Below are positions 40,377 through 49,701 of a DNA stretch of 64,000 nt, piece by piece; position 1 is the stretch's first letter, and every line of letters begins with the position of its first letter. This stretch comes from Opitutus sp. Its GTDB lineage: Bacteria > Verrucomicrobiota > Verrucomicrobiia > Opitutales > Opitutaceae. Made by a program: the position numbers and the translations under genes. The notes under the pieces are model-generated. The model saw only the letters and a program-made list of their open reading frames with translations, had not been told where the DNA came from and did no database searches. The DNA is taken from the NCBI GenBank assembly GCA_024998815.1, contig JACEUQ010000003.1:447900-511899 (forward strand), written 5' to 3'.

Positions 40377-43298
40377 ATGCCTTCACCTCGCCTTCACGTT
40401 CTGCCTTGGAACCAACCGCTGGTGTCGGCCGTCGTCGCCTTTTTAGCCGCCGACTGGTCCGGTGCCGCCGCACTTGATCTATCCGACCAACTCGTGGTCG
40501 TTCCCACTCGCCAGGCCGGTCGCCGCTTGCGCGAAGCGCTCGCCACCCACGCCGCCGCGCGCAACCAAGCCGTTTTTCCGCCGCGCGTCCTCATGCCGGA
40601 GCAACTGGTCGCCAGCGCCGCGCCGGCCGGCACCACCGTCGCCTCGCGCGCCGAATTTTTATTGGCCTGGACCGAGGTGCTGCGCTCCGCCGATCTTACC
40701 GCCTTGCGCGCGGTGTTTCCCGTCGATCCACCGGCCCGCTCCTTTGCCTGGGCCTCGCGGCTGGCGCGCGAGTTTGTCCGCCTGCAGGCCACCCTGGCCG
40801 AGAGCGGCCTGCGTATGGGCGATGTGGTGACGCGCGCCGGCGAGGCTTTTCCCGAGGCCGACCGCTGGGTGCAACTGGGTGAACTGGAGGCCTCCTGTGA
40901 TGCCGTCCTAGCGGCGCGCGGGCTGTGCGATCCGCAAGCGGCGAAAATCGCCTTCGCCGCCGAGCCGATTTCGCCGGTGGGCATTCGCCGCATCGTGCTC
41001 GCCGGTTCACCCGACCCGTTGCCACTGGCCGTGCGCGTGCTCGGCGCCTACGCCGAAGCCGGCTTGCCGGTGGTGGTGCTCGCGGCGGGCGACTCGGCGG
41101 ACAGTTTCGACACGTGGGGCCACCCGAACCCCACTTTTTGGGCAACACAGCCGCTGGCCTGGCCGGATTTTGAGCAACGCGTGCGGCTTTGCGCGGACCC
41201 GTCCGCGCAGGCTGAGCTGATCGTCGACTGCGCGAGTGGTTACGGCGAAACTCCCGGCGGTCGCCTTGGCGTGGGTGTGGCCGATGCCGAGGTGTTGCCG
41301 TCGTTGGAAAACGGCCTCGCCCGAGCCGGCGTGCCCGCCTTCAACCCCGAGGGGCGGCCGCTGCGCTCCTCGGCGTTGCACACGCTGCTCACCGCGTTGG
41401 GCGAGTTGGTCGGCGAGGAGCCGTCCTTCGCTGCGGTGGCGGCGCTGCTGCGTTGCCCCGATGTGTTGACCTGGTTGGGCGGCTCGCCCTCGCAACTCTT
41501 GTCATCGCTCGACGACCTGCACACCGAGCACTTGCCGGCGACGCTGTCCGCCGCCCGCACCTTGGCGGAAAACGCCCCCGTCGACCCGCTTCGCCTCGCG
41601 CAACGAACCGCGCTGCTGTCCGCTCTCACTGCGGTTTCGCGCCTGCGCACCACGCTGCGCGCCGGTGAATTCCCCGCCAATGTGCGCCGCGTGCTCACCG
41701 AGATTTTTAAAAACCGCCGTTTCAACATCGAGGTGCCCGAGGACGCACTCGCGGTCGAGGCGGCACAGGGCTGGGGCGAGGTGCTGGCCGAGCTGGAAGC
41801 AGCGGTGAAACGCTTCCCAGGGCTGGCCTCATCCGAGGTCTGGGACCTGGCACTGCGCGCGTTCGGCGACAGTCAGCGTTTCGACGAAAAGCCCGCCGGC
41901 GCCGTCGAGTTGCAGGGTTGGCTGGAGCTGCTTTGGGACGACGTGCCGCACCTGATCGTGGCCGGTTTTAACGACGGCTGCGTGCCCGACGCGGTGGTGG
42001 GCGATCCCTTTTTGCCGGAGTCGCTGCGCGCCCGCCTTGGGCTTAAAACCAACGCGGCGCGCTTCGCCCGTGACGCCTATTTGTTGCACGCGCTGGCGGC
42101 GGCCCGCGCTGACGGACGCGGGCGGCTCGATCTGTTGGTGGGCAAAACCTCGGCGGCGGGCGACCCGTTGCGGCCCTCGCGATTGCTGCTGCAATGCGCC
42201 GATGCCGATCTGCCCGAGCGCGTGCGGTTTTTGTTCAGCCCGGTGGCGGCGGCACGGCCTGCCCCGGCGTGGCGGCGCGCCTGGAAACTCGCGCCGCGCA
42301 CCGACGCCAAAATCGAAAAACTTTCGGTCACGGCGTTTCGCGATCACCTTAAATGCCCGTTCCGCTTTTATTTAAAACACGGGCTGAAAATGGCGGCGGT
42401 CGATCCGCACAAGGCGGAGCTCGACGCGATGGATTTTGGCAACCTTTGCCACGGTGCGCTGGAGGCGATGGGCCAGCCTGAGTCGCCGGTGCGCGACTGC
42501 ACGGACGCCGGCGTGTTACGCGGGTTTTTGCTGGGCGAATTGGAGCGCAGCGCCCGCGAGCGTTACGGAGCCAAGCCGATTTTACCCCTCGTGGTGCAGT
42601 TGGAGTCGGCTCGTCAACGGCTGGCCAAGGTCGCTGAAATTCAGGCACAGCAGCGCGCCGAAGGCTGGGTGATCGAGCGCACCGAGATGAAATTTGAAAT
42701 CAACCTGGGCGGCCTGCCGGTGCGCGGAAAAATCGACCGCATCGACCGCAACGAGCTCACCGGAGCGGTGCGCGTGCTCGACTACAAAACCTCGGATCAG
42801 CCGGTGAACCCGGCCGACGCGCACATCCGCTCGCTCAAGCGCAGCGAGGACGTGGCGGCGCTGCCGGAGTACGCGCGTTTTGTGACTGCGGACGGCAAGG
42901 AGTCGGTCTGGATCGACCTGCAACTTCCGCTCTACCTGGAGGCGGTGGCGGAGGAGTTTGGTCACGCGGTGAGCTGCGGTTATTTTAACCTGCCGAAAGC
43001 TTCGGGAGAAACGGGGATCGCGGTGTGGGGCGGCTACGACGGCGAGCTGCAAGCGGCGGCGCGGCGCTGCGCGGAGGGCGTTGTGGAGGCGGTGCAAGCG
43101 CGGACGTTCTGGCCGCCGTCTGAGGACGTGCAGGCAGAGTGGGATGATTTTGCGGGGCTGTTTTTTAACGGCGCCGAGGCGAGTGTTGAATGGAGTGCGG
43201 AGGGCGCGGGTTCGGAGTGGCACGGGCGTCCCGCCCGTGGGGTTGAGGATCATGGGCGGGACGCCCATGCCACTCCGGAAGCGGAGGGCGGCTTATGA
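40377..43298 (+). CDS. AddB-like PD-(D/E)XK nuclease/inactive helicase subunit
   Basis: Probable partner of the AddA-like helicase in processing double-strand breaks for RecA loading. In 973 residues an N-terminal helicase-like part (LVVVPTRQAGRRLREALATH, about 38-57) is followed by a C-terminal nuclease: LSVTAFRDHLKCPFRFYLKH (about 648-667), GNLCHGALEAM, GKIDRIDRNELTG and VLDYKTSD (about 799-806). The cysteine set that holds an Fe-S cluster in B. subtilis AddB is not seen. The start is the ATG at 40377; a TTG 15 codons upstream is also open. The C-terminal ~22 residues are encoded by an inserted palindrome. It overlaps addA by 4 bases. Confidence 0.82.
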   Translation: MPSPRLHVLPWNQPLVSAVVAFLAADWSGAAALDLSDQLVVVPTRQAGRRLREALATHAAARNQAVFPPRVLMPEQLVASAAPAGTTVASRAEFLLAWTEVLRSADLTALRAVFPVDPPARSFAWASRLAREFVRLQATLAESGLRMGDVVTRAGEAFPEADRWVQLGELEASCDAVLAARGLCDPQAAKIAFAAEPISPVGIRRIVLAGSPDPLPLAVRVLGAYAEAGLPVVVLAAGDSADSFDTWGHPNPTFWATQPLAWPDFEQRVRLCADPSAQAELIVDCASGYGETPGGRLGVGVADAEVLPSLENGLARAGVPAFNPEGRPLRSSALHTLLTALGELVGEEPSFAAVAALLRCPDVLTWLGGSPSQLLSSLDDLHTEHLPATLSAARTLAENAPVDPLRLAQRTALLSALTAVSRLRTTLRAGEFPANVRRVLTEIFKNRRFNIEVPEDALAVEAAQGWGEVLAELEAAVKRFPGLASSEVWDLALRAFGDSQRFDEKPAGAVELQGWLELLWDDVPHLIVAGFNDGCVPDAVVGDPFLPESLRARLGLKTNAARFARDAYLLHALAAARADGRGRLDLLVGKTSAAGDPLRPSRLLLQCADADLPERVRFLFSPVAAARPAPAWRRAWKLAPRTDAKIEKLSVTAFRDHLKCPFRFYLKHGLKMAAVDPHKAELDAMDFGNLCHGALEAMGQPESPVRDCTDAGVLRGFLLGELERSARERYGAKPILPLVVQLESARQRLAKVAEIQAQQRAEGWVIERTEMKFEINLGGLPVRGKIDRIDRNELTGAVRVLDYKTSDQPVNPADAHIRSLKRSEDVAALPEYARFVTADGKESVWIDLQLPLYLEAVAEEFGHAVSCGYFNLPKASGETGIAVWGGYDGELQAAARRCAEGVVEAVQARTFWPPSEDVQAEWDDFAGLFFNGAEASVEWSAEGAGSEWHGRPARGVEDHGRDAHATPEAEGGL
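43213..43277. repeat. Palindromic element encoding the addB C-terminus
   Basis: CGGAGTGGCACGGGCGTCCC and its near reverse complement GGGACGCCCATGCCACTCCG flank a 25-base centre with a second hairpin (GGGCGTCCCGCCC). It is translated as SEWHGRPARGVEDHGRDAHA, a peptide with no relation to the nuclease fold. Confidence 0.85.
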
Positions 43299-46200
43299 AA
43301 TCACTTACGCACCAGATGATCCTCGCTTCGGCGGGTTCGGGTAAAACCTACGCGCTGACCAACCGCTTTGTGCAGCTATTGGCCGGGGGCGCGCCGCCCG
43401 AGCGCATCGTGGCGCTAACGTTTACCCGCAAAGCGGCGGGCGAGTTTTTCGACGAGATTTTGAACAAGCTGGCGCGCGCGGCCAGTGACGCTGCGGAGGC
43501 CAAGCGCATCGCGGCGGAGATCGGCGAACCCCAGCTCGGGCCGGCGGACTTTTTAAAGTTGTTGCGCGGGATGACGGCGGCGATGCATCGGCTCGCGCTG
43601 GGCACGCTGGATGGTTTTTTCGGCCGGGTGGTGCGGGCGTTTCCGCTGGAGCTGGGCCTTGGCGGTGAGTTTGAGATTTTGCAGGAGCACGGGGCGCGGC
43701 GGGAGCGGCAGCGGGTGTTGCGCGAGCTGTTTTCCCGGCCGAACGGCGAACTCGATGACGCGCAGCGGGAGTTCGTCGAAGCGTTTAAGCGGGCCACGTT
43801 TGGGGCGGAGGAGAAACGCTTGGCGGCGCGGTTGGATCACTTCATCGACCAGCACCAGAATCTGTATTTGGACGCACCGGAAGGCGCGGCCTGGGGGCAG
43901 GCGGCGCGCATCTGGCCGGAAGGTTCGTTGTGGCTGGAGGGCGGTGGTGACGCGAAAGGTGCGGCCCAGGAGTTGCGCCGTTGGGCCGAGGGCGCTTGCG
44001 CCAATGAAAAGCAACGCGCCCGCTGGGATGATTTTGTCGCCGCCTTTGAAGCCTGGTCACCGGGCGCGATGCTGCCGGACTCGCTGCTGTATGTTTTGGA
44101 AAAAGCGGTCGAGGCCTGGGATGAGTTAATCGAGGGCGCGGCCGAGCTGATCATTGAGCGGAAAAAACAAGCCGTGCTGGCCGAGCCGTGCGCGGCGCTG
44201 GTGGCGCTGACGCGCACGGTTTTCGCCGGAGAGTTGAAGCGTCGGCTGGAGATGACGCAGGGCATTCACACCGTGTTGCGCGGCTACGAAACCGTTTACC
44301 ACCAGCTGGTGCGGAGGGCGGGTAAATTGACGTTTGCCGATGTGCAGCGGCTGTTGATGCCTGAACTGGGTGCGCCGCGCCTGGTGAGTGGAGTCGAGGC
44401 GCGTGATGACGGCGAAGCCGACTATGATTTGGCGGAGGCGCGGCTGGCGGTGGACTGGCGCTTGGATGCGAAGTTTGACCACTGGCTGCTCGACGAATTT
44501 CAAGACACCAGCCGTGGCCAATGGAGCGTGTTGCGCAACCTGATCGACGAGGTCGTGCAAGACCCGGAGGCACGCCGCAGCTTGTTCTACGTGGGCGACG
44601 TGAAACAGGCGATCTACGCTTGGCGCGGGGGCGATCCGCGGCTGTTTCGCGAGATTTTTAATCACTACAACGAGGCAGCGCCAGGCACCCTCGCCGAGGG
44701 GCGGCTCGACCAATCGTGGCGCTCGGGGCCGGTTATCGTGTCGGCCGTGAATCGGGTTTTTGGTGACGCCGAGGCGCTGGTCGCCCGCGTGCCCGGCCCC
44801 ACGGCGCAGCGCTGGACCAGCGAATGGCGCGACCACGAAAGTGCGCGGCCGCAGTTGGCCGGACAGGTCGCCTGGTTGCACGGCGAGAACGACGAGGCGC
44901 GGGCGGCGCTAGTTTTGCAGTTACTCGACGAAATCAAACCGCTGGAGCTCGGGCTCTCGGTGGCGGTGTTGGTGCAGTCGAACGAGTCCGCGACGTGGCT
45001 GGCCGATTACCTGCGGCGTGAAGGCGGAATGGCCGCAGTGGCGGCTTCGGATTTGCACGTAGGCACGGATAACCCGCTCACGACGGTGGTGCTGGCGCTG
45101 CTGCAAGCGGCGGCGCATCCCGGCGACCGCTTGGCGCGTGAACAGGTTCGCATGTCGCCCCTGGCGGCGGCGCTCGAGGCTGCGGGCTGGGGAAGTGCCG
45201 AAGCGTTGACGGAAGGGCTGCTGCGTCAGGTGCACGCCGAGGGGTTTGCCCGGACGGTGGACGCCTGGTTGCGCCGGCTCGAGGCGGTGCTGGCGGCCGA
45301 CGATGGCTTTAGCCGGGAGCGAGCACGGCAATTGGCGGCGGCGGCGCAATTGTTTGATGAAACCGGGAGCCGCGACGTGGCGGAGTTTGTGCAGTTCGCG
45401 GGCCGGCATGTGGTGCGTGATGCCGAGACCGCTGCGGTGGTGCAGGTGATGACGATCCACAAGTCCAAGGGACTCGGCTTTGACGTGGTGCTGTTGCCCG
45501 ATTTGGAGGGCAACTCCCTGTCGACACGGCGGCGCGAAGGCTTGGCCATTCAGCGAGCCGCTGATCGCTCGGTGGAGTGGGTGATGGATCTGCCGGCGAA
45601 ATTGTTTCATGAACACGACCCGGTGCTCGCCGCGCACGTGGCCGAAGCCGAGGCTGAGGCGGCCTACGAAAAACTGTGTCTGTTTTATGTGGCGATGACG
45701 CGCGCTAAACGGGCGCTTTATCTCATCACCAAGCCGGTGAGTGGAAAATCGAAGTCGGATAATTTCCCCCGGTTGCTGGCGGAAACGCTCGGCACCGCCG
45801 GCGTGGGCGGCGACATCGGCGTGGGCAAGTGGCGCGGGGCGGGAGCGTATGCCGAAGGGGCCGCCGACTGGTTTGAGGCCAGCGCGATTGCCTCGGAGGG
45901 CGTGGCCGAAAAACCGGTTAAAAGTGGTATTGACGTGCTGGTGACGGCGGAGCCGGTGGTTCGCCATGCGGCGCGCACGCCCTCGGGCACCAAGGCCGGT
46001 GTGGTGAGCGGTGCGGTGCTGTTTGGCGAGTTGACTGCGGTGGCGGCGAGTTTCGGCACAGAGGTGCATGCGGCGCTGGCGGCGGTGGAGTGGGGCGGGG
46101 TTTCGCCCGAAGTGTTGGCGGCCTGGCAGGCGACCGGGTGGGGGGAGGCGGTTGTGGCCGAAGCGAGGGGCTGCTTGGAGTCTGCGGCAGTGGCGGAGGT

Positions 46201-46531
46201 CTTTACCTGTTATCCTGGCGCCGAAGTTTGGCGTGAGCGCGCGTTTGAAGTGGTACTCGACGGAGCGTGGATCACGGGGATTTTCGACCGTGTGGTGGTC
46301 AAACGTGATTCGGCGGGGCGGGCGGTTGAGGCGACGATTTACGATTTTAAGACCGACCGGCTGGATGCGGGAGGAGTTGAGAAAACGGTGGGGCGCTATG
46401 CGGGCCAGTTGGAGATTTACCGGCAGGCGGTGGCGCGTTTAACCGGGCTGGGGGTGGGGCAGATACGCTGCGCATTGGTGCTCACCGCGCTGCGGTTGGT
46501 GGTGCCGGTAAAAGCGATGGGGGCAGATTGA
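43295..46531 (+). CDS. AddA-like UvrD-family helicase-nuclease
   Basis: 1078-residue superfamily 1 helicase. Walker A ILASAGSGKTYALTNRF (about 9-25), motif Ia VALTFTRKAAGEF, motif II LLDEFQDTSR (about 396-405), motif III GDVKQAIYAWRGGD (about 433-446), motif V VMTIHKSKGLGFDVVLLPD (about 717-735) and motif VI LFYVAMTRAKRALYLIT (about 795-811) are all present. The C-terminus has a nuclease core: WITGIFDRVVV and IYDFKTDRLDAG (about 990-1022). This gene order and domain pair match AddAB recombination enzymes. Translation is probably coupled to the upstream gene (ATGA overlap). Confidence 0.87.
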   Translation: MKSLTHQMILASAGSGKTYALTNRFVQLLAGGAPPERIVALTFTRKAAGEFFDEILNKLARAASDAAEAKRIAAEIGEPQLGPADFLKLLRGMTAAMHRLALGTLDGFFGRVVRAFPLELGLGGEFEILQEHGARRERQRVLRELFSRPNGELDDAQREFVEAFKRATFGAEEKRLAARLDHFIDQHQNLYLDAPEGAAWGQAARIWPEGSLWLEGGGDAKGAAQELRRWAEGACANEKQRARWDDFVAAFEAWSPGAMLPDSLLYVLEKAVEAWDELIEGAAELIIERKKQAVLAEPCAALVALTRTVFAGELKRRLEMTQGIHTVLRGYETVYHQLVRRAGKLTFADVQRLLMPELGAPRLVSGVEARDDGEADYDLAEARLAVDWRLDAKFDHWLLDEFQDTSRGQWSVLRNLIDEVVQDPEARRSLFYVGDVKQAIYAWRGGDPRLFREIFNHYNEAAPGTLAEGRLDQSWRSGPVIVSAVNRVFGDAEALVARVPGPTAQRWTSEWRDHESARPQLAGQVAWLHGENDEARAALVLQLLDEIKPLELGLSVAVLVQSNESATWLADYLRREGGMAAVAASDLHVGTDNPLTTVVLALLQAAAHPGDRLAREQVRMSPLAAALEAAGWGSAEALTEGLLRQVHAEGFARTVDAWLRRLEAVLAADDGFSRERARQLAAAAQLFDETGSRDVAEFVQFAGRHVVRDAETAAVVQVMTIHKSKGLGFDVVLLPDLEGNSLSTRRREGLAIQRAADRSVEWVMDLPAKLFHEHDPVLAAHVAEAEAEAAYEKLCLFYVAMTRAKRALYLITKPVSGKSKSDNFPRLLAETLGTAGVGGDIGVGKWRGAGAYAEGAADWFEASAIASEGVAEKPVKSGIDVLVTAEPVVRHAARTPSGTKAGVVSGAVLFGELTAVAASFGTEVHAALAAVEWGGVSPEVLAAWQATGWGEAVVAEARGCLESAAVAEVFTCYPGAEVWRERAFEVVLDGAWITGIFDRVVVKRDSAGRAVEATIYDFKTDRLDAGGVEKTVGRYAGQLEIYRQAVARLTGLGVGQIRCALVLTALRLVVPVKAMGAD

Positions 46532-46605
46532 GCTTTACATGCGGCGGCGCAGGCTGTTTCTCGATCGGTTTCTACACCTTACTTTCAATCCAAACCTGAC
46601 ACCAC

Positions 46606-46707
46606 ATGGGTAACCTCAAAAAGAAACGCCGTCTGCAGATGAACAAGCACAAGCGCAAAAAGCGCTTGAAGTCCAATCGCCACAAGAAGCGCACTTGGCA
46701 GAAGTAA
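46606..46707 (+). CDS. 33-residue mS38/COX24 (AURKAIP1-type) ribosome-associated protein
   Basis: The translation is [19 protein letters not shown] followed by [14 protein letters not shown]: 33 residues, over half Lys/Arg. This is the AURKAIP1/COX24 domain found as tiny proteins in Bacteroidota, Verrucomicrobiota and relatives and homologous to mitochondrial ribosomal protein mS38, so it is probably a small-subunit protein near the decoding site. It is short enough to be missed by length cut-offs. A terminator follows directly, and the addA stop lies ~75 bases upstream. Confidence 0.88.
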   Translation: MGNLKKKRRLQMNKHKRKKRLKSNRHKKRTWQK

Positions 46708-46735
46708 GCTTCTGCTGCTTTTTGATCCCGTCATT

Positions 46736-46767
46736 AACCCGCTCCGTAACCCGGCAGCGGGTTTTTT
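46736..46767 (+). terminator. Rho-independent terminator after the mS38-like gene
   Basis: Stem AACCCGCT / AGCGGGTT (46736-46763) with a 12-base loop followed by six T residues. Confidence 0.8.
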
Positions 46768-46975
46768 CTTGGTGGAGCTTATGCCGGTGATGCTCTGCGC
46801 GGGTTCACTGGGTGGATTTGGACGGCCGATAAAAAGCCTTGAACTCAATGAGTCGGACTCCGAGAGTCCGCGTCCCCAAAGATTAACCTAGCGCTTCGGT
46901 GTTTGAGTTAATCAATTTTGCCCGCCTGCATTTTACCTTTTCAGACTCACCCTTTCGCGCTCCACCCCTGATCGC

Positions 46976-48028
46976 ATGTTTTTCTCAGCGAAATCTAAAG
47001 GCTTCTTTGTCGACTCGGGGGTGAACTCGGTCCTCTTGGCTCGCACTTCCAGTTCAGTTTCCCCGTTTTTGGTTGAGGACCTGATCGAATGTACCGCAGG
47101 CGATCCTGTGGCACTCGCCGAGGCGATTAGCACGATAAATCCGGCCAAGGCACCCAGTGGCTATATGCATGCCGTCTGCGGTATTACAACGCCACGTAGG
47201 GTGGTGCGGCGGGTTACCGTAGAGCCAAAGCGACTCAAGGAGCCAACCTACTTAAACGAGCTCACGGTTCAGCAATTACGAATTGAGCCGGAACAGTACG
47301 CACTTGCCGCCTTGAGCCCCTCACGCGGCACGGATTACGACATGGTTAAGTCGGTGGAGAAAGACATGGTCATCTGCGGTTTACCCAACTCAGAGCGTGG
47401 GGTTTTGCAGGATGGTCTTATCGAAGCAGGAGTATACCCAGAGGCGATGGAATTAGGCAGCGTGGCCAGCGTGGGGGCCATGATTGATTACTTGAATTTT
47501 GCCGGTATTAAAACCCCGGTCCTGATGCTAGAGGTGGAATCTCAGTCGACGAACTCCTACATTGTTTCCGCTGGTGGACTGGAGGCTGCACGGCCCATCG
47601 CCCAAGGGCTGGATTCGATGATACCCTTAGTTCAAAAGGAACTCGGGCTGAAGGATGAGGCTGCCGCACGTAAGCTCTTCCTGTCGAATGCATTTGATTT
47701 TACGGGGATGGGTTCTGTTTTGATCAAAAAGGTGATCAAGGAATTGCAGTCCTCAATAGGATTTTACGAGGTGCAGACGGGCCAATCGATCAGTCAGGTG
47801 GCGTGCACGGTGCTGCCGCCTAAATTGGCGTGGCTGGAAGTTGCAATAGCAGCGGATCTAGGTGTTACCGTTTTTAAGCCAGATATTCCGGCGTGGTTGA
47901 CCGCACGGTCCATTACGCTGGCAGATCACTTGGTTCCAGCGTCACAAGATATTCGCCGTATGGGGCTTTTGGGTTTGATGGTTCGTAATAACGCCGGTCA
48001 TTCTTCAGCTTCTGAAAAAACCAAGTAA
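46976..48028 (+). CDS. pilM: PilM-like actin-fold protein
   Basis: A 350-residue cytoplasmic protein. The N-terminal FFVDSGVNSVLLART and the phosphate-type loops (PVLMLEVESQSTNSYIVSAG about 180-199; GGLEAARPIAQG) fit the FtsA/PilM actin fold, in divergent form. Family knowledge: PilM binds the N-terminus of PilN and links it to the pilus motor. First gene of a pilMNOPQ-order operon (46976-51362). Base use here is visibly more AT-rich than in the flanking genes. Divergence from the family means the assignment rests partly on order. Confidence 0.68.
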   Translation: MFFSAKSKGFFVDSGVNSVLLARTSSSVSPFLVEDLIECTAGDPVALAEAISTINPAKAPSGYMHAVCGITTPRRVVRRVTVEPKRLKEPTYLNELTVQQLRIEPEQYALAALSPSRGTDYDMVKSVEKDMVICGLPNSERGVLQDGLIEAGVYPEAMELGSVASVGAMIDYLNFAGIKTPVLMLEVESQSTNSYIVSAGGLEAARPIAQGLDSMIPLVQKELGLKDEAAARKLFLSNAFDFTGMGSVLIKKVIKELQSSIGFYEVQTGQSISQVACTVLPPKLAWLEVAIAADLGVTVFKPDIPAWLTARSITLADHLVPASQDIRRMGLLGLMVRNNAGHSSASEKTK

Positions 48029-48644
48029 CAAATCATCGGAGGCGGCTACACCTTCCTGGCATCCGGACTTTAGGGTCGCGGAACGTCTGCCTGACATTAA
48101 GCCGGTCCGCACCATCTTTTTCATAAACGGCGCCGCCGTTTTGATGGCGCTTAGCTTGGCTGTATATGTGGGCTACCGGGAGGTTGCCCTGCGCTCGCTA
48201 CTCGCGGAGACCGCTGCGGCTGAAACCGAAGTAGCGAACACCAAGGTTGCCAGTCGTCAAGCCGTTGAGCTATTTGGGAAATTCAAGGAGCATGAAAAGG
48301 CTATTACAGGCTTACAGCAATTTGTGGACTCCGGGAAACTGGTGGTTTCGGATTTTGTTTTGCACCTCGGGGCAATTATCCCCCCCAATATTCGGCTTAA
48401 CTCTATTGATTATAAGTCGACGGGTGTGGTGCTCCGCGGGGATATAACTGGGGCTGCCGAAGAGGCCAGTGGCCTCGTTTATACTTACCTTGATGTTCTT
48501 CGGAAGGATAAGGTTATGTCTGGATTATTTGATGTGATTACCCTGACAAGTGTTGCCCGAGATGCCGGGGCAGGGCGGATGAAGTTCGAATTCGGTCTTA
48601 AGTTTAAAGGCGGCACCGCTAAAAAGGGAGGGGGCGGCAAATGA
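48012..48644 (+). CDS. pilN: PilN-like inner-membrane alignment protein, start uncertain
   Basis: Bitopic protein of about 210 residues. A cytoplasmic N-terminus (PSWHPDFRVAERLPDIKPVR) precedes a membrane span (IFFINGAAVLMALSLAVYVG), a coiled-coil-like segment (ETAAAETEVANTKVASRQAV) and a soluble ferredoxin-like end. The frame is open back to 47979, but no ATG, GTG or TTG lies before 48141, and starting there would cut the membrane span. I give CTG at 48012, overlapping pilM, as a working start. A ribosome-binding-like GGAGGCGG at 48037 does not precede an in-frame start. Family role: pairs with PilO and holds PilM. Confidence 0.65.
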   Translation: MKKPSNKSSEAATPSWHPDFRVAERLPDIKPVRTIFFINGAAVLMALSLAVYVGYREVALRSLLAETAAAETEVANTKVASRQAVELFGKFKEHEKAITGLQQFVDSGKLVVSDFVLHLGAIIPPNIRLNSIDYKSTGVVLRGDITGAAEEASGLVYTYLDVLRKDKVMSGLFDVITLTSVARDAGAGRMKFEFGLKFKGGTAKKGGGGK

Positions 48645-49204
48645 AATTTGATACACAAGTTGTGTTGGGTGCTTTAAGGCGATACCCCGTCCTTTCCACT
48701 GCGGTGCTCATTTGCATTCCTTTGACAGCGATATGCTTCTATCGAGCGGATGCGCTCATTGAACAGCAGGCTGAATTGGAGAGGTTTCAGACTGAAAGCA
48801 GCCTATACAGGGCGAATATAGCCAACTCCAGTCAGTTGCAGCAGCAGGTTAATTTTCTTGCCCAAGCTAAGGTAGCGATTGCTAAACGCGCATTTCGCGC
48901 GGAAAGCCTGCCGCTTAACTTGCAGTATTTTTATAAACTGGAGTCCGATGTTGGGATTAAATACCTCAATCTTAACCCGACCGGTCGGCCTGCTGCTGCA
49001 GCAGCTGCTAAACAAGGGGCTGGTGGTTCCTATATTCCGCTGAGTTATAGTGTCAGCGTGCAGGGTAGTTTTCATCAAATCATCACGTATCTGCGTTGTT
49101 TGGAGCAAGGTGCCTATTTTTGTCGGATCAATTCCGCTTCGGTTCTTAGTTCGGGCTCAAGCGTTACACTCAATCTTGATTTAGATTTGCTCGGAATCCA
49201 ATGA
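48641..49204 (+). CDS. pilO: PilO-like inner-membrane alignment protein
   Basis: A 187-residue bitopic protein: an N-terminal span (YPVLSTAVLICIPLTAICFY, about 15-34) followed by a helix (DALIEQQAELERFQTESSLY) and a periplasmic ferredoxin-like domain (SVSVQGSFHQIITYLRCLEQ, about 133-152). Layout and position fit PilO, which forms a heterodimer with PilN and binds PilP. A good ribosome-binding site (GGGAGGGGG) lies ahead of the ATG, which overlaps the pilN stop. Confidence 0.72.
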   Translation: MKFDTQVVLGALRRYPVLSTAVLICIPLTAICFYRADALIEQQAELERFQTESSLYRANIANSSQLQQQVNFLAQAKVAIAKRAFRAESLPLNLQYFYKLESDVGIKYLNLNPTGRPAAAAAAKQGAGGSYIPLSYSVSVQGSFHQIITYLRCLEQGAYFCRINSASVLSSGSSVTLNLDLDLLGIQ

Positions 49205-49701
49205 AGCCGCCTGCAATCCTCTTTATGGTGATTTTGGTGCCGATTGGACTATTGGCCGATCCGGTCTCAGACCTCTTGCCGCCGCAAAAACGTACCGAGT
49301 CCTTGATACTCGCCCGTGATTTACTCACTAGCAAAGCCTTTGACGCCTCAGAAGAGACGCTTGCTGCGATGAATCCGTTTGACCCGATTCAGCCTTCAGC
49401 GCCCAACGCTGAGCCGGAGAAGGCTTCATCTCAGTCTGTGGCACCGGTGTTAGTGAGTGATCGTGAATTGCTTAAGCGGATGGCCGAAGGGGTGGTGGCC
49501 TCCGGCATGATGCAATTAGGCGACCGGACATTTTTGCTGGTCGGTAAAAAAAGGCTCAAGGTCGGTGATCGTTTAGCGGTCAATTCCGACGGGAACGCTT
49601 ATGAGTTGGAAGTCAGTGGCATCGACCGCACTAGTTTTACGCTCCGCCTTAAGAACGAAGAAATAACCCGGCCAATTAAATCCCCAGTCAAAAAGCCATG
49701 A
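49201..49701 (+). CDS. pilP: PilP-like periplasmic protein
   Basis: A 166-residue protein with an N-terminal signal sequence (PAILFMVILVPIGLLADPVS) and no lipobox cysteine, then a linker and a small C-terminal beta domain (MQLGDRTFLLVGKKRLKVGD, about 101-120; YELEVSGIDRTSFTLRLKNE). Role by position: links the PilNO inner-membrane frame to the secretin. Sequence alone would not identify it, so the call rests on its place between pilO and pilQ and on ATGA overlaps with both. Confidence 0.6.
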   Translation: MKPPAILFMVILVPIGLLADPVSDLLPPQKRTESLILARDLLTSKAFDASEETLAAMNPFDPIQPSAPNAEPEKASSQSVAPVLVSDRELLKRMAEGVVASGMMQLGDRTFLLVGKKRLKVGDRLAVNSDGNAYELEVSGIDRTSFTLRLKNEEITRPIKSPVKKP

